Shown in pieces: positions 1-9,986 of a stretch of 64,000 bases of DNA (position 1 is its first letter; every line of letters begins with the position of its first letter). The position numbers and the translations under genes are program-made. A model generated the notes under the pieces. The model searched no databases, was not told the DNA's origin, and was given only the letters and a program-made list of their open reading frames with translations. This DNA comes from Gemmatimonadota bacterium. GTDB taxonomy: Bacteria; Gemmatimonadota; Gemmatimonadetes; Gemmatimonadales; Gemmatimonadaceae. Location of the stretch: contig JAJPIM010000035.1 of NCBI GenBank assembly GCA_021324775.1, forward strand, positions 29,909 to 93,908, given 5' to 3'.

Positions 1-91
1 AGCCGAGCGTGATGAACGCGGCGGTCGTCACGACCATGATGCGCCAGGGCCGGATGAAGTCGTAGGTCGTGTTGTGGAAAATGCGGAGCAT
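1..91 (-). CDS. secF: SecF, N-terminal fragment (runs off the window)
   Basis: Only the first 30 codons lie in the window. They read MLRIFHNTTYDFIRPW followed by the start of a hydrophobic segment, the usual beginning of SecF: a short amphipathic stretch, then TM1. SecF pairs with SecD in the inner membrane and uses the proton-motive force to help SecYEG release exported proteins. The ATG at 89-91 lies 120 bp downstream of the secD stop codon, the normal secD-secF order. The spacer contains a tandem repeat instead of an obvious ribosome-binding site. The identification rests on short sequence plus strong context. Confidence 0.85.
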   Translation of the reverse strand, partial: MLRIFHNTTYDFIRPWRIMVVTTAAFITLG

Positions 92-166
92 GTCAGCGGG
101 GGTCGGAGATGGCGGGCAGGCGCCACATCGCGCCTCTGCCGCCTGAACAGAATTGCCGGTTTCGCT

Positions 167-222
167 ACGTCAGTTGCCGCACGTCAGTTGCCGCACGTCA
201 GATGCCGCACGTCAGATGCTGA
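167..222. repeat. 14-bp tandem array between secD and secF
   Basis: Four head-to-tail copies of a 14-bp unit (acgtcagttgccgc and variants) fill 167-222. Copies 1 and 2 are identical, copy 3 differs by one base, and copy 4 also differs at its end. The array overlaps the secD stop codon (212-214) and enters its last codons. On the minus strand each unit carries TGA. It looks like a slipped-strand expansion that grew from the end of secD into the intergenic space. Confidence 0.9.
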
Positions 223-1981
223 TGGTTTGCGGAGACCGTGCGCGCGTCAGCCACATCATGTAGAACGTGCGCACGACGAAGATCGACGTGACCATGGAAG
301 CGAGAATACCCGCGATCAGGGTGACCGCGAACCCTTTCACTGGACCCGTGCCATACTGGTAGAGCACGGCCGCCGTCAGCACCGTCGTGACGTTCGAGTC
401 GATGATGGCGCTCATGGCGTGGCGGAAGCCTTCGTCGATCGCCGTACGCGGCGTCTTGCCGCGGTCCAACTCCTCGCGGATGCGCTCGAAGATCAGCACG
501 TTCGCGTCGACCGCGATACCGATCGACAGGATGAATCCCGCCATTCCGGGAAGTGTCAGCACGGCATCGAAGCTCGCCAGCGCTGCCATCGTGTACAGCA
601 TGTAGAGCGCGAGGCCGCCGACCGCGAGGAGTCCGGAGAACCGGTAGTACACCAGCATGATCACGACGACCAGGAGCACCGCGATCACACCAGCGCGCAC
701 GCCGGCAACGATCGAGTCCTGGCCCAGACTCGGCCCAATCTGCCTGACCTCTGCGACCTTGAGCGGCACCGGCAGGGCGCCGGCCCGCAGCACGAGCGCG
801 AGATCCTGCGCGGCCTGCAAGTCCTTCCCTCCCATCGTGATCTGGCCATTCGTCCCGATCGCGCTCTCGATCACCGGCGGCCGGCCCATGACGACACTGT
901 CCAGCACGATCGCCATGTAGTCGTTGATGTGGCGTCCTGTCTCTGCCTGGAATCGGCGGCCGCCTTCGCGGCTCAGGCGGAAATCGACGATCGTCCCCTC
1001 GATCGGATCCTGCCGCGGGTTGGCGTCGACGAGGTATTCTCCCGTGATGATCGGATGCCCATCGAGAACGTAGAACGTCCGGTACGGCCGCTGGCCGGCG
1101 GTCACCGTGTCATTCGACCACCGGATCACCTTGCCGGGGGGCAGGAGCCCCTGGACATCCGGCAGAGACAGGTAGTGGGTGAGGGTTGGCACGTCTGCCT
1201 TGGCGACATAGAACTCACCAGGCATCTGTCCCTGCTGTATGAGTTGCGAGAACGGGCCCACCATGTTCGCGAGCGCGTTCGAGTCACGCTTGGCGGAGTC
1301 GCGCTTGGCCGAATCACGTGTGGTGTCGGTGCCCGTTTTGCGTCCGGCGGAGTCGTGCCGCCCGCGGCGGCTGGTCGCCGGAGCCACGGCGTGCGACTTC
1401 GTAGTGTCCCCATTGTGTTTCCCGGAGTCGGCCGGGGCGTTCGAGAACAGCGACTGAACGCCGGCATTCGCGGCTGGCTGGCCGGGCGTCGCTCCGGCGG
1501 CCGCGACACCCAGGCCCTTCGTCTTCAGAATCGCATCGATCTTCGGCAGCACCTTGTCCAGCGCCTGCGACTTGTCCACGATCTGCATTTGCAGGTACGC
1601 GGCTTCCTTGACGATGTCGTAGGCGCGCTGCTGGTCCTGCACGCCGGGCAACTCGACGACCATCCGATCGGCGCCCACGCGCGCCACGACCGGCTCGGAC
1701 ACGCCGAACTGGTCGATCCGGGTCCGGACCACCTTGAGTGCCCGGTCGATCGCATCGGTCTTGTTGGCCACCGCCCCCTTCGATTCGTCGACTTCGAGCG
1801 TCAGGTGCATCCCCCCTTCGAGGTCGAGGCCTCGCCGGATGGGGATCCGCCGCACGGTGTCGTACTGGATGACGCCGCCGGTGGTCTCGATGCGTTGCAC
1901 CATCGGCCGCGGCCAGATCGACCAGACCGAGGCGGCAATGAGTGCGGCGATGATGACGAGGCGGTACCGAAGATCAGTCAT
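212..1981 (-). CDS. secD: SecD, preprotein translocase subunit
   Basis: Predicted 589-residue inner-membrane SecD. An N-terminal TM (residues about 8-22) is followed by the P1 periplasmic domain, with DLEGGMHL near residue 35 and a motif around GADRMVVELPG. The C-terminal half has the conserved RND-like membrane domain, including IAVDANVLIFERIREE and the DSNVTT segment. With SecF it uses proton-motive force to complete protein export. I chose the ATG at 1979-1981 because it sits directly before the first TM and 31 nt after a predicted transcription start. Between P1 and the later periplasmic part lies an unusual low-complexity insert (about residues 150-245) rich in Ala, Ser, Lys and Asp, containing RDSAK repeats. 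ribF lies 40 bp upstream. Confidence 0.97.
   Translation of the reverse strand: MTDLRYRLVIIAALIAASVWSIWPRPMVQRIETTGGVIQYDTVRRIPIRRGLDLEGGMHLTLEVDESKGAVANKTDAIDRALKVVRTRIDQFGVSEPVVARVGADRMVVELPGVQDQQRAYDIVKEAAYLQMQIVDKSQALDKVLPKIDAILKTKGLGVAAAGATPGQPAANAGVQSLFSNAPADSGKHNGDTTKSHAVAPATSRRGRHDSAGRKTGTDTTRDSAKRDSAKRDSNALANMVGPFSQLIQQGQMPGEFYVAKADVPTLTHYLSLPDVQGLLPPGKVIRWSNDTVTAGQRPYRTFYVLDGHPIITGEYLVDANPRQDPIEGTIVDFRLSREGGRRFQAETGRHINDYMAIVLDSVVMGRPPVIESAIGTNGQITMGGKDLQAAQDLALVLRAGALPVPLKVAEVRQIGPSLGQDSIVAGVRAGVIAVLLVVVIMLVYYRFSGLLAVGGLALYMLYTMAALASFDAVLTLPGMAGFILSIGIAVDANVLIFERIREELDRGKTPRTAIDEGFRHAMSAIIDSNVTTVLTAAVLYQYGTGPVKGFAVTLIAGILASMVTSIFVVRTFYMMWLTRARSPQTISI
1281..1325. repeat. 15-bp tandem repeat inside the secD insert
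   Basis: Three adjacent 15-bp units (gagtcacgcttggcg and two variants) encode the repeated pentapeptide RDSAK-RDSAK-RDSNA on the minus strand. They lie in the low-complexity part of SecD, so unit gain or loss would keep the reading frame. Confidence 0.85.
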
Positions 1982-2018
1982 GACGGTGCTAGTGGACCCG
2001 GCTATGGGGCAGCTTGGA

Positions 2019-2047
2019 AGGTTACCCAGCGCCCGGGAGTGAGTCAA
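2019..2047 (-). promoter_or_regulatory. Sigma70-type promoter for secD-secF
   Basis: On the minus strand TTGACT (2042-2047), a 17-bp spacer and TAACCT (2019-2024) form a near-consensus promoter. The -10 box overlaps the ribF stop codon TAA. The expected transcription start near 2012 leaves a leader of about 31 nt before the secD ATG. This gives secDF its own promoter at the end of the rimP-ribF operon. Confidence 0.7.
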
Positions 2048-2990
2048 CGCGACCTGCAAGGGCTCGGCGGGCCGCGACGTCGTCACGTGCCAGTTGCGCG
2101 CGTAGCGCTTCTACCCCGCCGAACGCCCGGGTTTCGCGCAGCCACGCGACGAATTCGATGCGGACGTAGGCCCCGTACAGGTCACCGCCGGTGTCGAACA
2201 GGTGGGCTTCGATTGTGACTCGTGGGTCGGCAAAGGTCGGCCGGGGACCCAGGTTGAGCATGCCGCCACGCGCGCCGGCGGGCGTCTGGACGCGCACGGC
2301 GTACACGCCTTCGGGCGGCAACAGCTTCCGCGGCGGAGGCAGCGGGATATTGATCGTGGGGTACCCCAGCGTCCGGCCGCGCTGGTCGCCGGCGGTGACA
2401 TGGCCGCTCACCGCGTACGGACGCCCAAGCTCCTGCTCCGCCGAGCGCAGGTCGCCGCCCGCGATCGCACGACGGATCGACGTCGACGAGACCGGCCGCC
2501 CGTCATCCATGGTCGTGGGAGGCACGACCTCCACACGAAATCCCCGCCAGGCGCCCATCGCGCGGATCGTCTCGACGTCGCCGGATCGGCCGCGTCCGAA
2601 TCCGTTGTCGTAGCCGCTGATCATCTCCCGCATCCGGAAGCGCGCGCGCAGGACGCGGTCGATGAACTGGTCCGGTCCGTACTTCGACAACGCCGGCGTG
2701 AAGGGTAGCACCGCGACGTAGTCGATGCCGCTCTCCGCAATGACCTCGAACTTCTCCATTCCCACCGACAGGAGCGGCCGCGCCGCGGCGGGGTTCACGA
2801 CCTCGAGCGGATGCGGCTCGAACGTGACGACGAGGCTCTTCCATCCCGTGGCCGCCGCGCGCTCAGCGACGAGCGCGAGCACTTGCTGGTGCCCGCGATG
2901 GACCCCGTCAAACGTGCCGACTGTGGCGACGGTGCCGCTGACGTCCGGCGGCAGCCCCGAATCCACCGATCCGAGTCCGGGCTCAGGCAT
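2022..2990 (-). CDS. ribF: Bifunctional riboflavin kinase / FAD synthetase
   Basis: A 322-residue protein that converts riboflavin to FMN and FMN to FAD. The N-terminal nucleotidyltransferase domain shows TVGTFDGVHRGH (about residues 20-31) and VSSTSIRRAI. The C-terminal flavokinase domain shows GRTLGYPTINIPL and a GVYAVRV strand. The length matches the two-domain bacterial RibF. I chose the ATG at 2988-2990; it overlaps the end of truB by 8 bp and matches the usual N-terminus better than an upstream extension of about 27 residues. The order truB-ribF is common at the end of the infB operon. Confidence 0.96.
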   Translation of the reverse strand: MPEPGLGSVDSGLPPDVSGTVATVGTFDGVHRGHQQVLALVAERAAATGWKSLVVTFEPHPLEVVNPAAARPLLSVGMEKFEVIAESGIDYVAVLPFTPALSKYGPDQFIDRVLRARFRMREMISGYDNGFGRGRSGDVETIRAMGAWRGFRVEVVPPTTMDDGRPVSSTSIRRAIAGGDLRSAEQELGRPYAVSGHVTAGDQRGRTLGYPTINIPLPPPRKLLPPEGVYAVRVQTPAGARGGMLNLGPRPTFADPRVTIEAHLFDTGGDLYGAYVRIEFVAWLRETRAFGGVEALRAQLARDDVAARRALAGRVDSLPGAG

Positions 2991-3684
2991 CGTCGGCGAC
3001 GACGCGGAGGTGCCGGATCGGTGGCGGGCTCGCGGACGCCGCGATCTCGGGAAGCGTGTGGCTATCGCCAATGTCGAACGTTCCGACGCGCGTTCGGCGT
3101 AGCGCCGTCAAATGCGCCGCACTGCCGACGGCACGCCCCAGGTCGCGCGCGAGTGCGCGGATGTACGTCCCCGTCCCGCATGTCACCGTGAACTCGGCGA
3201 CGCGGTCGTGCACCGCGCGGATGTCCCATCGGTAGACCATGACCCGGCTGGCGGGCAGGTCGGGCGGGTGGCCGCGGCGCGCGGCTGCATAGGCGCGTCC
3301 TCCCTGCCCGGCCACGTGTTTGGCCGAATACGCCGGCGGGACCTGTTCGATCTCACCCGTGAACGCAGGAAGCGCGGCGCGGATCGCGTCCGCGGAGGGA
3401 ACGGGTCCGGTCCGGGTCGGAGCACCAGTCCCATCGTCCGTGTCGGTCTCAGAGCCGAATTGGACGGTCGCATCGTACACTTTGGGGTCCGCCGCGATGA
3501 ATGTCGCCAGGCGCGTCGCTTTGCCGAACAGGAGCACCAGTAGGCCCGTCGCGAACGGGTCGAGTGTGCCGAGGTGGCCGATCGAGCGCTCGCCGTAAAC
3601 GCGCCGGCACATATCGACCACGTCGTGCGAGGTGACCCCGCTCGGCTTGTCGATCAGGAGCAGGCCCTCCGCCGCGCCCGCCAC
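2983..3684 (-). CDS. truB: tRNA pseudouridine-55 synthase
   Basis: A 233-residue TruB that makes pseudouridine 55 in the T-loop of tRNAs. It begins with the typical LLLIDKPSGVTSHDVV segment and has the catalytic motif GHLGTLDPFATGLL, in which the Asp is the nucleophile (about residue 42). GTYIRALARDLG lies towards the C-terminus. The protein is shorter than the roughly 300-residue E. coli enzyme and has little room for a C-terminal PUA-like domain. The GTG start lies 3 bp downstream of the rbfA stop, so the two are probably translated together. Confidence 0.95.
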   Translation of the reverse strand: MAGAAEGLLLIDKPSGVTSHDVVDMCRRVYGERSIGHLGTLDPFATGLLVLLFGKATRLATFIAADPKVYDATVQFGSETDTDDGTGAPTRTGPVPSADAIRAALPAFTGEIEQVPPAYSAKHVAGQGGRAYAAARRGHPPDLPASRVMVYRWDIRAVHDRVAEFTVTCGTGTYIRALARDLGRAVGSAAHLTALRRTRVGTFDIGDSHTLPEIAASASPPPIRHLRVVADDA

Positions 3685-3687
3685 CGG

Positions 3688-4092
3688 CTAGTGGCTCGGC
3701 GACTCCGCATCGCCGGCGTCACCGTCCGGCACATCGGCCGGCGGACGCTTGAGTCCCTCGAGGAGCGTATCGATGCGTGCCGCGTAGGCGATGCTCTCGT
3801 CGGGCTGGAAGCTGATCTCCGGCGCCAGGCGCAGGCGGAGCGATCGTCCAAGGTGTGATCGGAGGTGCCCAGCCAGGCTGGCCAACCCGGCAAACGTCGA
3901 TGCGCGCTCCGAATCGGTGCCAAGCACGCTGACGAAGACCTTCGCATGGCGGAGGTCGCGGGTGACCTGCGCACCCGTGACCGTCACGAGCCCCGAGATC
4001 CGGGGGTCCTTCACATCTTCGGCGAGGAACATCGCGACCGCCTCCCGAATGGCTTCCGCGACGCGATCCGGCCGGCGGCCGTCGTGCGGCAT
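3688..4092 (-). CDS. rbfA: Ribosome-binding factor A
   Basis: A 134-residue KH-type 30S maturation factor that binds near the 5' helix of 16S rRNA. Recognisable segments are RPDRVAEAIREAVAMFL, DPRISGLVTVTGAQVTRDLRHAKVFVS and LRLRLAPEISFQPDESI, followed by a charged acidic tail. The ATG at 4090-4092 gives the standard N-terminus and follows the infB stop by 14 bp. A longer reading from upstream would overlap infB and adds non-conserved residues. It sits in the expected infB-rbfA-truB order. Confidence 0.95.
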   Translation of the reverse strand: MPHDGRRPDRVAEAIREAVAMFLAEDVKDPRISGLVTVTGAQVTRDLRHAKVFVSVLGTDSERASTFAGLASLAGHLRSHLGRSLRLRLAPEISFQPDESIAYAARIDTLLEGLKRPPADVPDGDAGDAESPSH

Positions 4093-4106
4093 GTGCGGCG
4101 GGCGCC

Positions 4107-6890
<2,784 letters not shown>

Positions 6891-6908
6891 ACCCGCCTCC
6901 TCAGGAGC

Positions 6909-7232
6909 TCATCGAGAGCTCGCGTCCACCAACGCACGAATACCCTTCGCCAACTGGCGGTCCACGATTCCGACCGCCGCCGTGGCGCCCCGCCCGACTG
7001 CGTCACCGAGCTCACTCGCACTCGGCGCCTTCACCCATCGCACCCGGCGCGCATTCAACAGCGGCACCACCTTCTCGAGACTGTGGCGCGATGCATCGGG
7101 CGCCACGACCGCGAAGGCTAACCGGTTCCGCATTGCTGCGTCTCGCACTTGCTGCACACCGACAACCGCCCCGCGGCTCCGGACGCCGAGTCCGACAAGC
7201 CGCAGGAGTTTGCGTCCGGCCACGGGATCCAT
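6909..7232 (-). CDS. ylxQ: YlxQ-like L7Ae-family RNA-binding protein
   Basis: A 107-residue protein resembling the L7Ae/L30e-type YlxQ proteins found between nusA and infB. RKLLRLVGLGVRSRGAVVGVQQVRDA and the later FAVVAPDAS and VKAPSASELGDAVGRG segments fit the fold. Its exact RNA target is not established. An in-frame TTG adjoining the nusA stop would add 13 residues; I prefer the ATG at 7230-7232 because it starts at the conserved region. The YlxR gene often found between nusA and ylxQ is absent here. Confidence 0.8.
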   Translation of the reverse strand: MDPVAGRKLLRLVGLGVRSRGAVVGVQQVRDAAMRNRLAFAVVAPDASRHSLEKVVPLLNARRVRWVKAPSASELGDAVGRGATAAVGIVDRQLAKGIRALVDASSR

Positions 7233-7271
7233 TGCTCGCTCATCCCGAGGCTGGACATCTGCGCTCTCCAA

Positions 7272-8672
7272 CTATCCGGCCGCGCCGTCCGCCGGCGCAT
7301 CGTGCTGTGCTCCGCCATCCGCCTCGGCCGCGCCGGCCTCCGCGCCGGCGGGTGCCGCCGCCCCATCGTCAGCGGCGCCGTCTTCCGTCAACTCATCGAT
7401 GATCGCCATGATCCGGTCCGCCTCTTCAGGCGCGATCCCGGGAAGGCGAAGCAGATCTTCGCGTTCCAGATCGATGACATCATTCAACGTCCGGTACCCG
7501 GCCTCCTCGAGCACCGCCACCGTCGCGGTCTCGAGACCCTGGATCTCGGACAGCTTCACATCGGCCGCGTCATCCGGGGTCTCTTCCGGGAGCGGCGCGA
7601 ACAACGGTGCCTCGCCGGCCCGTTCCAGCCACTCGCGGCTCGAATACAGGTCGATCTTCCACTCCGTCAGCTCCGACGCGAGCCTGACATTCTGCCCATT
7701 GCGTCCGATCGCCAGCGAGAGCTGGTCCTCGTCGACGACGGCCTGAATCGTTTTCGTCGCCGGGTCGCTGAATACGCGGGCCACTCGGGCTGGTGCCAGC
7801 GCGAGCTTGGCGAACCGCTCCGGGTCGGGCGACCAGGGGACGATGTCGATCCGCTCGCCCCCCAACTCGTTGACGACGGCCTGCACTCGTGAGCCCTTGA
7901 GCCCGACGCACGCGCCGACGGGATCGATCGAGTCGTCACGCGAGAACACGGCGATCTTGGTGCGGCTGCCGACCTCGCGTGCCGCGGCTCGGATCTCCAC
8001 GATCCCCTGCTGCATCTCGGGCACCTCGAGGCGGAACAGCGCCCGCACGAACATCGGATCGCCGCGGCTCAGGATCAGACGCGGACCCTTGGGCGTCTCT
8101 TCGACGCGCTTGAGAACCGCGCGAATCGGCTCGCCCTGGTGGAAATGCTCGCGGTGGTTCTGCTCCCGGTACGGGATGATGGCTTCGGCCTCCCGGAACT
8201 TGTTGAGCATCACGACCAGTTTACCGCGCTCGATCTGCTGGACCTCGCCCGAGAGCAACTCACCGACCCGGCCGCTGAACTCGTCGCGGATCTTGGTGCG
8301 CTCCCCCTCGCGGACTCGCTGGATGATCCGCTGCTTCGCGGCCTGGACGGCCGTCCGCCCGAATTCCGCGAAGTCGACCGGAATCTCCATCGTGTCGCCG
8401 ACCTGAAACTCGGGGTCCTCGTAGCGGGCCTCTTCGACGGTCACTTCGCGGCTCGCATCCTCGACGTGTTCGACGACCGTCTTGAGCACCCGGATGTCGA
8501 TCGCGCCGCGGTCGTCATCGATCGTGACTTCCGCCTGTACGTTCGGACCGTGCTTCTTGGCCAACGCGGCCTTGATCCCGTCTTCGAGCAACCCGTGCAA
8601 CTCGCCACGTCCGAGCTGCTTCGAATTCGATAGCTCACGGATCGCCGCCAGTATTTCAGCCGACCCAACCAT
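7272..8672 (-). CDS. nusA: Transcription termination/antitermination factor NusA
   Basis: A 466-residue NusA. The N-terminal RNA-polymerase-binding domain begins SAEILAAIRELSN. It is followed by an S1 domain, two KH domains (VGACVGLKGSRVQAVVNEL and LSLAIGRNGQNVRLASEL) and C-terminal helix-hairpin-helix modules around LSEIQGLETATVAVLEEAG and LLRLPGIAPEEADRIM. The tail is acidic and Ala/Gly-rich. The ATG at 8670-8672 has GGGAG 5 nt upstream. Its start overlaps the end of rimP by 17 bp. NusA regulates its own operon in E. coli, which is relevant to the hairpin in the leader of this operon. Confidence 0.97.
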   Translation of the reverse strand: MVGSAEILAAIRELSNSKQLGRGELHGLLEDGIKAALAKKHGPNVQAEVTIDDDRGAIDIRVLKTVVEHVEDASREVTVEEARYEDPEFQVGDTMEIPVDFAEFGRTAVQAAKQRIIQRVREGERTKIRDEFSGRVGELLSGEVQQIERGKLVVMLNKFREAEAIIPYREQNHREHFHQGEPIRAVLKRVEETPKGPRLILSRGDPMFVRALFRLEVPEMQQGIVEIRAAAREVGSRTKIAVFSRDDSIDPVGACVGLKGSRVQAVVNELGGERIDIVPWSPDPERFAKLALAPARVARVFSDPATKTIQAVVDEDQLSLAIGRNGQNVRLASELTEWKIDLYSSREWLERAGEAPLFAPLPEETPDDAADVKLSEIQGLETATVAVLEEAGYRTLNDVIDLEREDLLRLPGIAPEEADRIMAIIDELTEDGAADDGAAAPAGAEAGAAEADGGAQHDAPADGAAG

Positions 8673-9030
8673 CCCGACTCCCGTCGCCTGTGTGATCATT
8701 GACCGCCGGCCTCTGCGGCATTCCTGCCCCGCTCGCCGTACCCGGCGGTGCGCCCGGCGCGCCCCGTCTCGCGTCGCCAGGCGAGGATACCTGAAGCTCA
8801 TATCGTCCCCCGCCAAGGAACGCCGTGGTGGCTGAGTCCGCGTCGAAGCGGGCTTCGATCGCCCGCGACGCACGTGCACAATCACTCACGCTCACCCGTT
8901 CCCCGTCGCGACGATCGATGCGAATCTCCACCACCGGCCGGGACCGAGTCCCGCCGCGGCGAAGGAGCACCAGGTCGTAACCAAGCGCGTCAAGTTCTTG
9001 TTTTACAACACTTTCCAGTTCTAGGCTCAT
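8656..9030 (-). CDS. rimP: Ribosome maturation factor RimP, apparently lacking the C-terminal domain
   Basis: The first 85 residues fit the RimP N-terminal domain: MSLELESVVKQELDALGYDLVLL, a central EIRIDRRDGERVSVSDCARASRAIEA, and YELQVSSPG. In known RimP proteins the SSPG motif is followed by LDRPL and then an SH3-like domain of roughly 70 residues. Here only 39 Ala/Gly/Pro/Arg-rich residues follow before the stop, which overlaps nusA. I checked the other two frames over that stretch and saw no better continuation. The ATG at 9028-9030 heads the operon. RimP is needed for 30S maturation; whether this short form works is unknown. Confidence 0.8.
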   Translation of the reverse strand: MSLELESVVKQELDALGYDLVLLRRGGTRSRPVVEIRIDRRDGERVSVSDCARASRAIEARFDADSATTAFLGGGRYELQVSSPGDARRGAPGAPPGTASGAGMPQRPAVNDHTGDGSRDGWVG

Positions 9031-9064
9031 GTTGTCCCGAGCCGGCCAGTCGCCCGCTTGGAGA

Positions 9065-9095
9065 ATAAAAAAATGTGGGGAACCTCCCCCACATT
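9065..9095 (-). terminator. Hairpin with T-tract in the rimP leader (terminator or attenuator)
   Basis: On the minus strand a perfect 9-bp stem (AATGTGGGG, loop of 6, CCCCACATT) is followed at once by a T-rich run. This is a textbook intrinsic terminator. It is 41 nt upstream of the rimP ATG and about 27 nt downstream of the predicted start of transcription. It would stop read-through from murA-pgeF, and it may also attenuate the rimP-nusA-infB transcript. Confidence 0.85.
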
Positions 9096-9128
9096 CAGCC
9101 GAGGGCGCCGAACTCCCCCGGTACAGAC

Positions 9129-9156
9129 AACCTAACCGGCCGCCGCCCAAGGTCAA
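9129..9156 (-). promoter_or_regulatory. Sigma70-type promoter upstream of the rimP leader hairpin
   Basis: TTGACC (9151-9156), a 16-bp spacer and TAGGTT (9129-9134) on the minus strand match the promoter pattern seen elsewhere in the window. Transcription would begin near 9122, giving a leader of about 92 nt that contains the hairpin at 9072-9095. Confidence 0.6.
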
Positions 9157-9234
9157 GGCGATCCGACCCAACCCGCCGGAGCGGGAACCGCATTCGGGAA
9201 TCGCTATGAGGCCGCTGGTTGCTCTTCGCGCCGC

Positions 9235-9945
9235 TCAGGGAGTCGCGACCAGCGCGGCCACTTGCCGCCCGCTGTCGCCGCATCGATGCGAGAAGAACAT
9301 CGCGTTGTCGCAGCGCGTGCACCACGGGCTGATCGTCACCGACCGAACACCGCATTCGCGGACCTGCTCGGCGAGGATCGCGCGGAGATCCACCGAGGCG
9401 GGCGCGCTCACCCGCCGGCCGGTGAGTTGCTGATAAACGTCAGGCCCCACCCGATAGCACGCCCCGCAGATGCCCGGGCCCAGGTGGATCCGTAAGTCTG
9501 CCGGCCGAGCCCCGTGCTCGGCCATCTCCGCGAGTGCGCCAGGAACGATGCGCGCCGCCGTTCCCCGCCACCCCGCGTGCAGCAATCCTACGATCCCCGA
9601 CGGGTGGGCCACGAACACCGGCACGCAGTCCGCGACGCTGATCCCCAACCCTGTTCCGCGCTGCGCCGAGCAATGGCCGTCGGCGGCGTCGACCCGAAGC
9701 CAGCCTTCCCAGCCAGGCTGGTGCCAGATCACTCGTGCACCGTGTACCTGCACTGATGTGGCGAATCGCGATCCCGGTCCTTCCACTCCGAGCCACGAGC
9801 GCAGGGCCTGCCACCGGGTCATCACCTCGCCGGTGGGGTCATCGCCCGCCAGGCTGAAGCTTCCTGCGGCCCGAGTCGTAATCACGGCACGGACACCGAG
9901 GTCCGCGAAGTCATCGATGGTGGCGTAAGGGGCGAGGTCGCCCAT
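9235..9945 (-). CDS. pgeF: Laccase-domain purine nucleoside phosphorylase / PgeF (YfiH) family
   Basis: A 236-residue member of the YfiH/PgeF (former polyphenol oxidase, DUF152) family. The zinc-site residues appear in SVQVHGARVIW, SVADCVPVFV and GLLHAGWRGT, and LGPGICGACYRVG follows. Family members act either as purine nucleoside phosphorylase/adenosine deaminase-like enzymes or in editing peptidoglycan precursors that carry the wrong first amino acid. The position directly after murA favours the cell-wall role, but sequence alone does not decide it. The ATG at 9943-9945 was chosen 41 bp after the murA stop. The minus-strand hairpin at 9072-9095 could end this transcript. Confidence 0.85.
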   Translation of the reverse strand: MGDLAPYATIDDFADLGVRAVITTRAAGSFSLAGDDPTGEVMTRWQALRSWLGVEGPGSRFATSVQVHGARVIWHQPGWEGWLRVDAADGHCSAQRGTGLGISVADCVPVFVAHPSGIVGLLHAGWRGTAARIVPGALAEMAEHGARPADLRIHLGPGICGACYRVGPDVYQQLTGRRVSAPASVDLRAILAEQVRECGVRSVTISPWCTRCDNAMFFSHRCGDSGRQVAALVATP

Positions 9946-9986
9946 GCCCGCTGACCCGCCCGGCTGCGTCGCCGGTCCTCCGTGGG

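Noticed and set aside
74..2218. A 714-codon open frame on the plus strand opposite secD and ribF
   Set aside because: The translation is Arg/His/Asp-rich with no recognisable domain, while the opposite strand encodes clear SecD and RibF. It is a shadow typical of high-GC DNA.
8656..8785. A frameshift restoring the RimP C-terminal domain
   Set aside because: I read both other frames after SSPG. Neither resembles the SH3-like domain, and there are too few bases before nusA.
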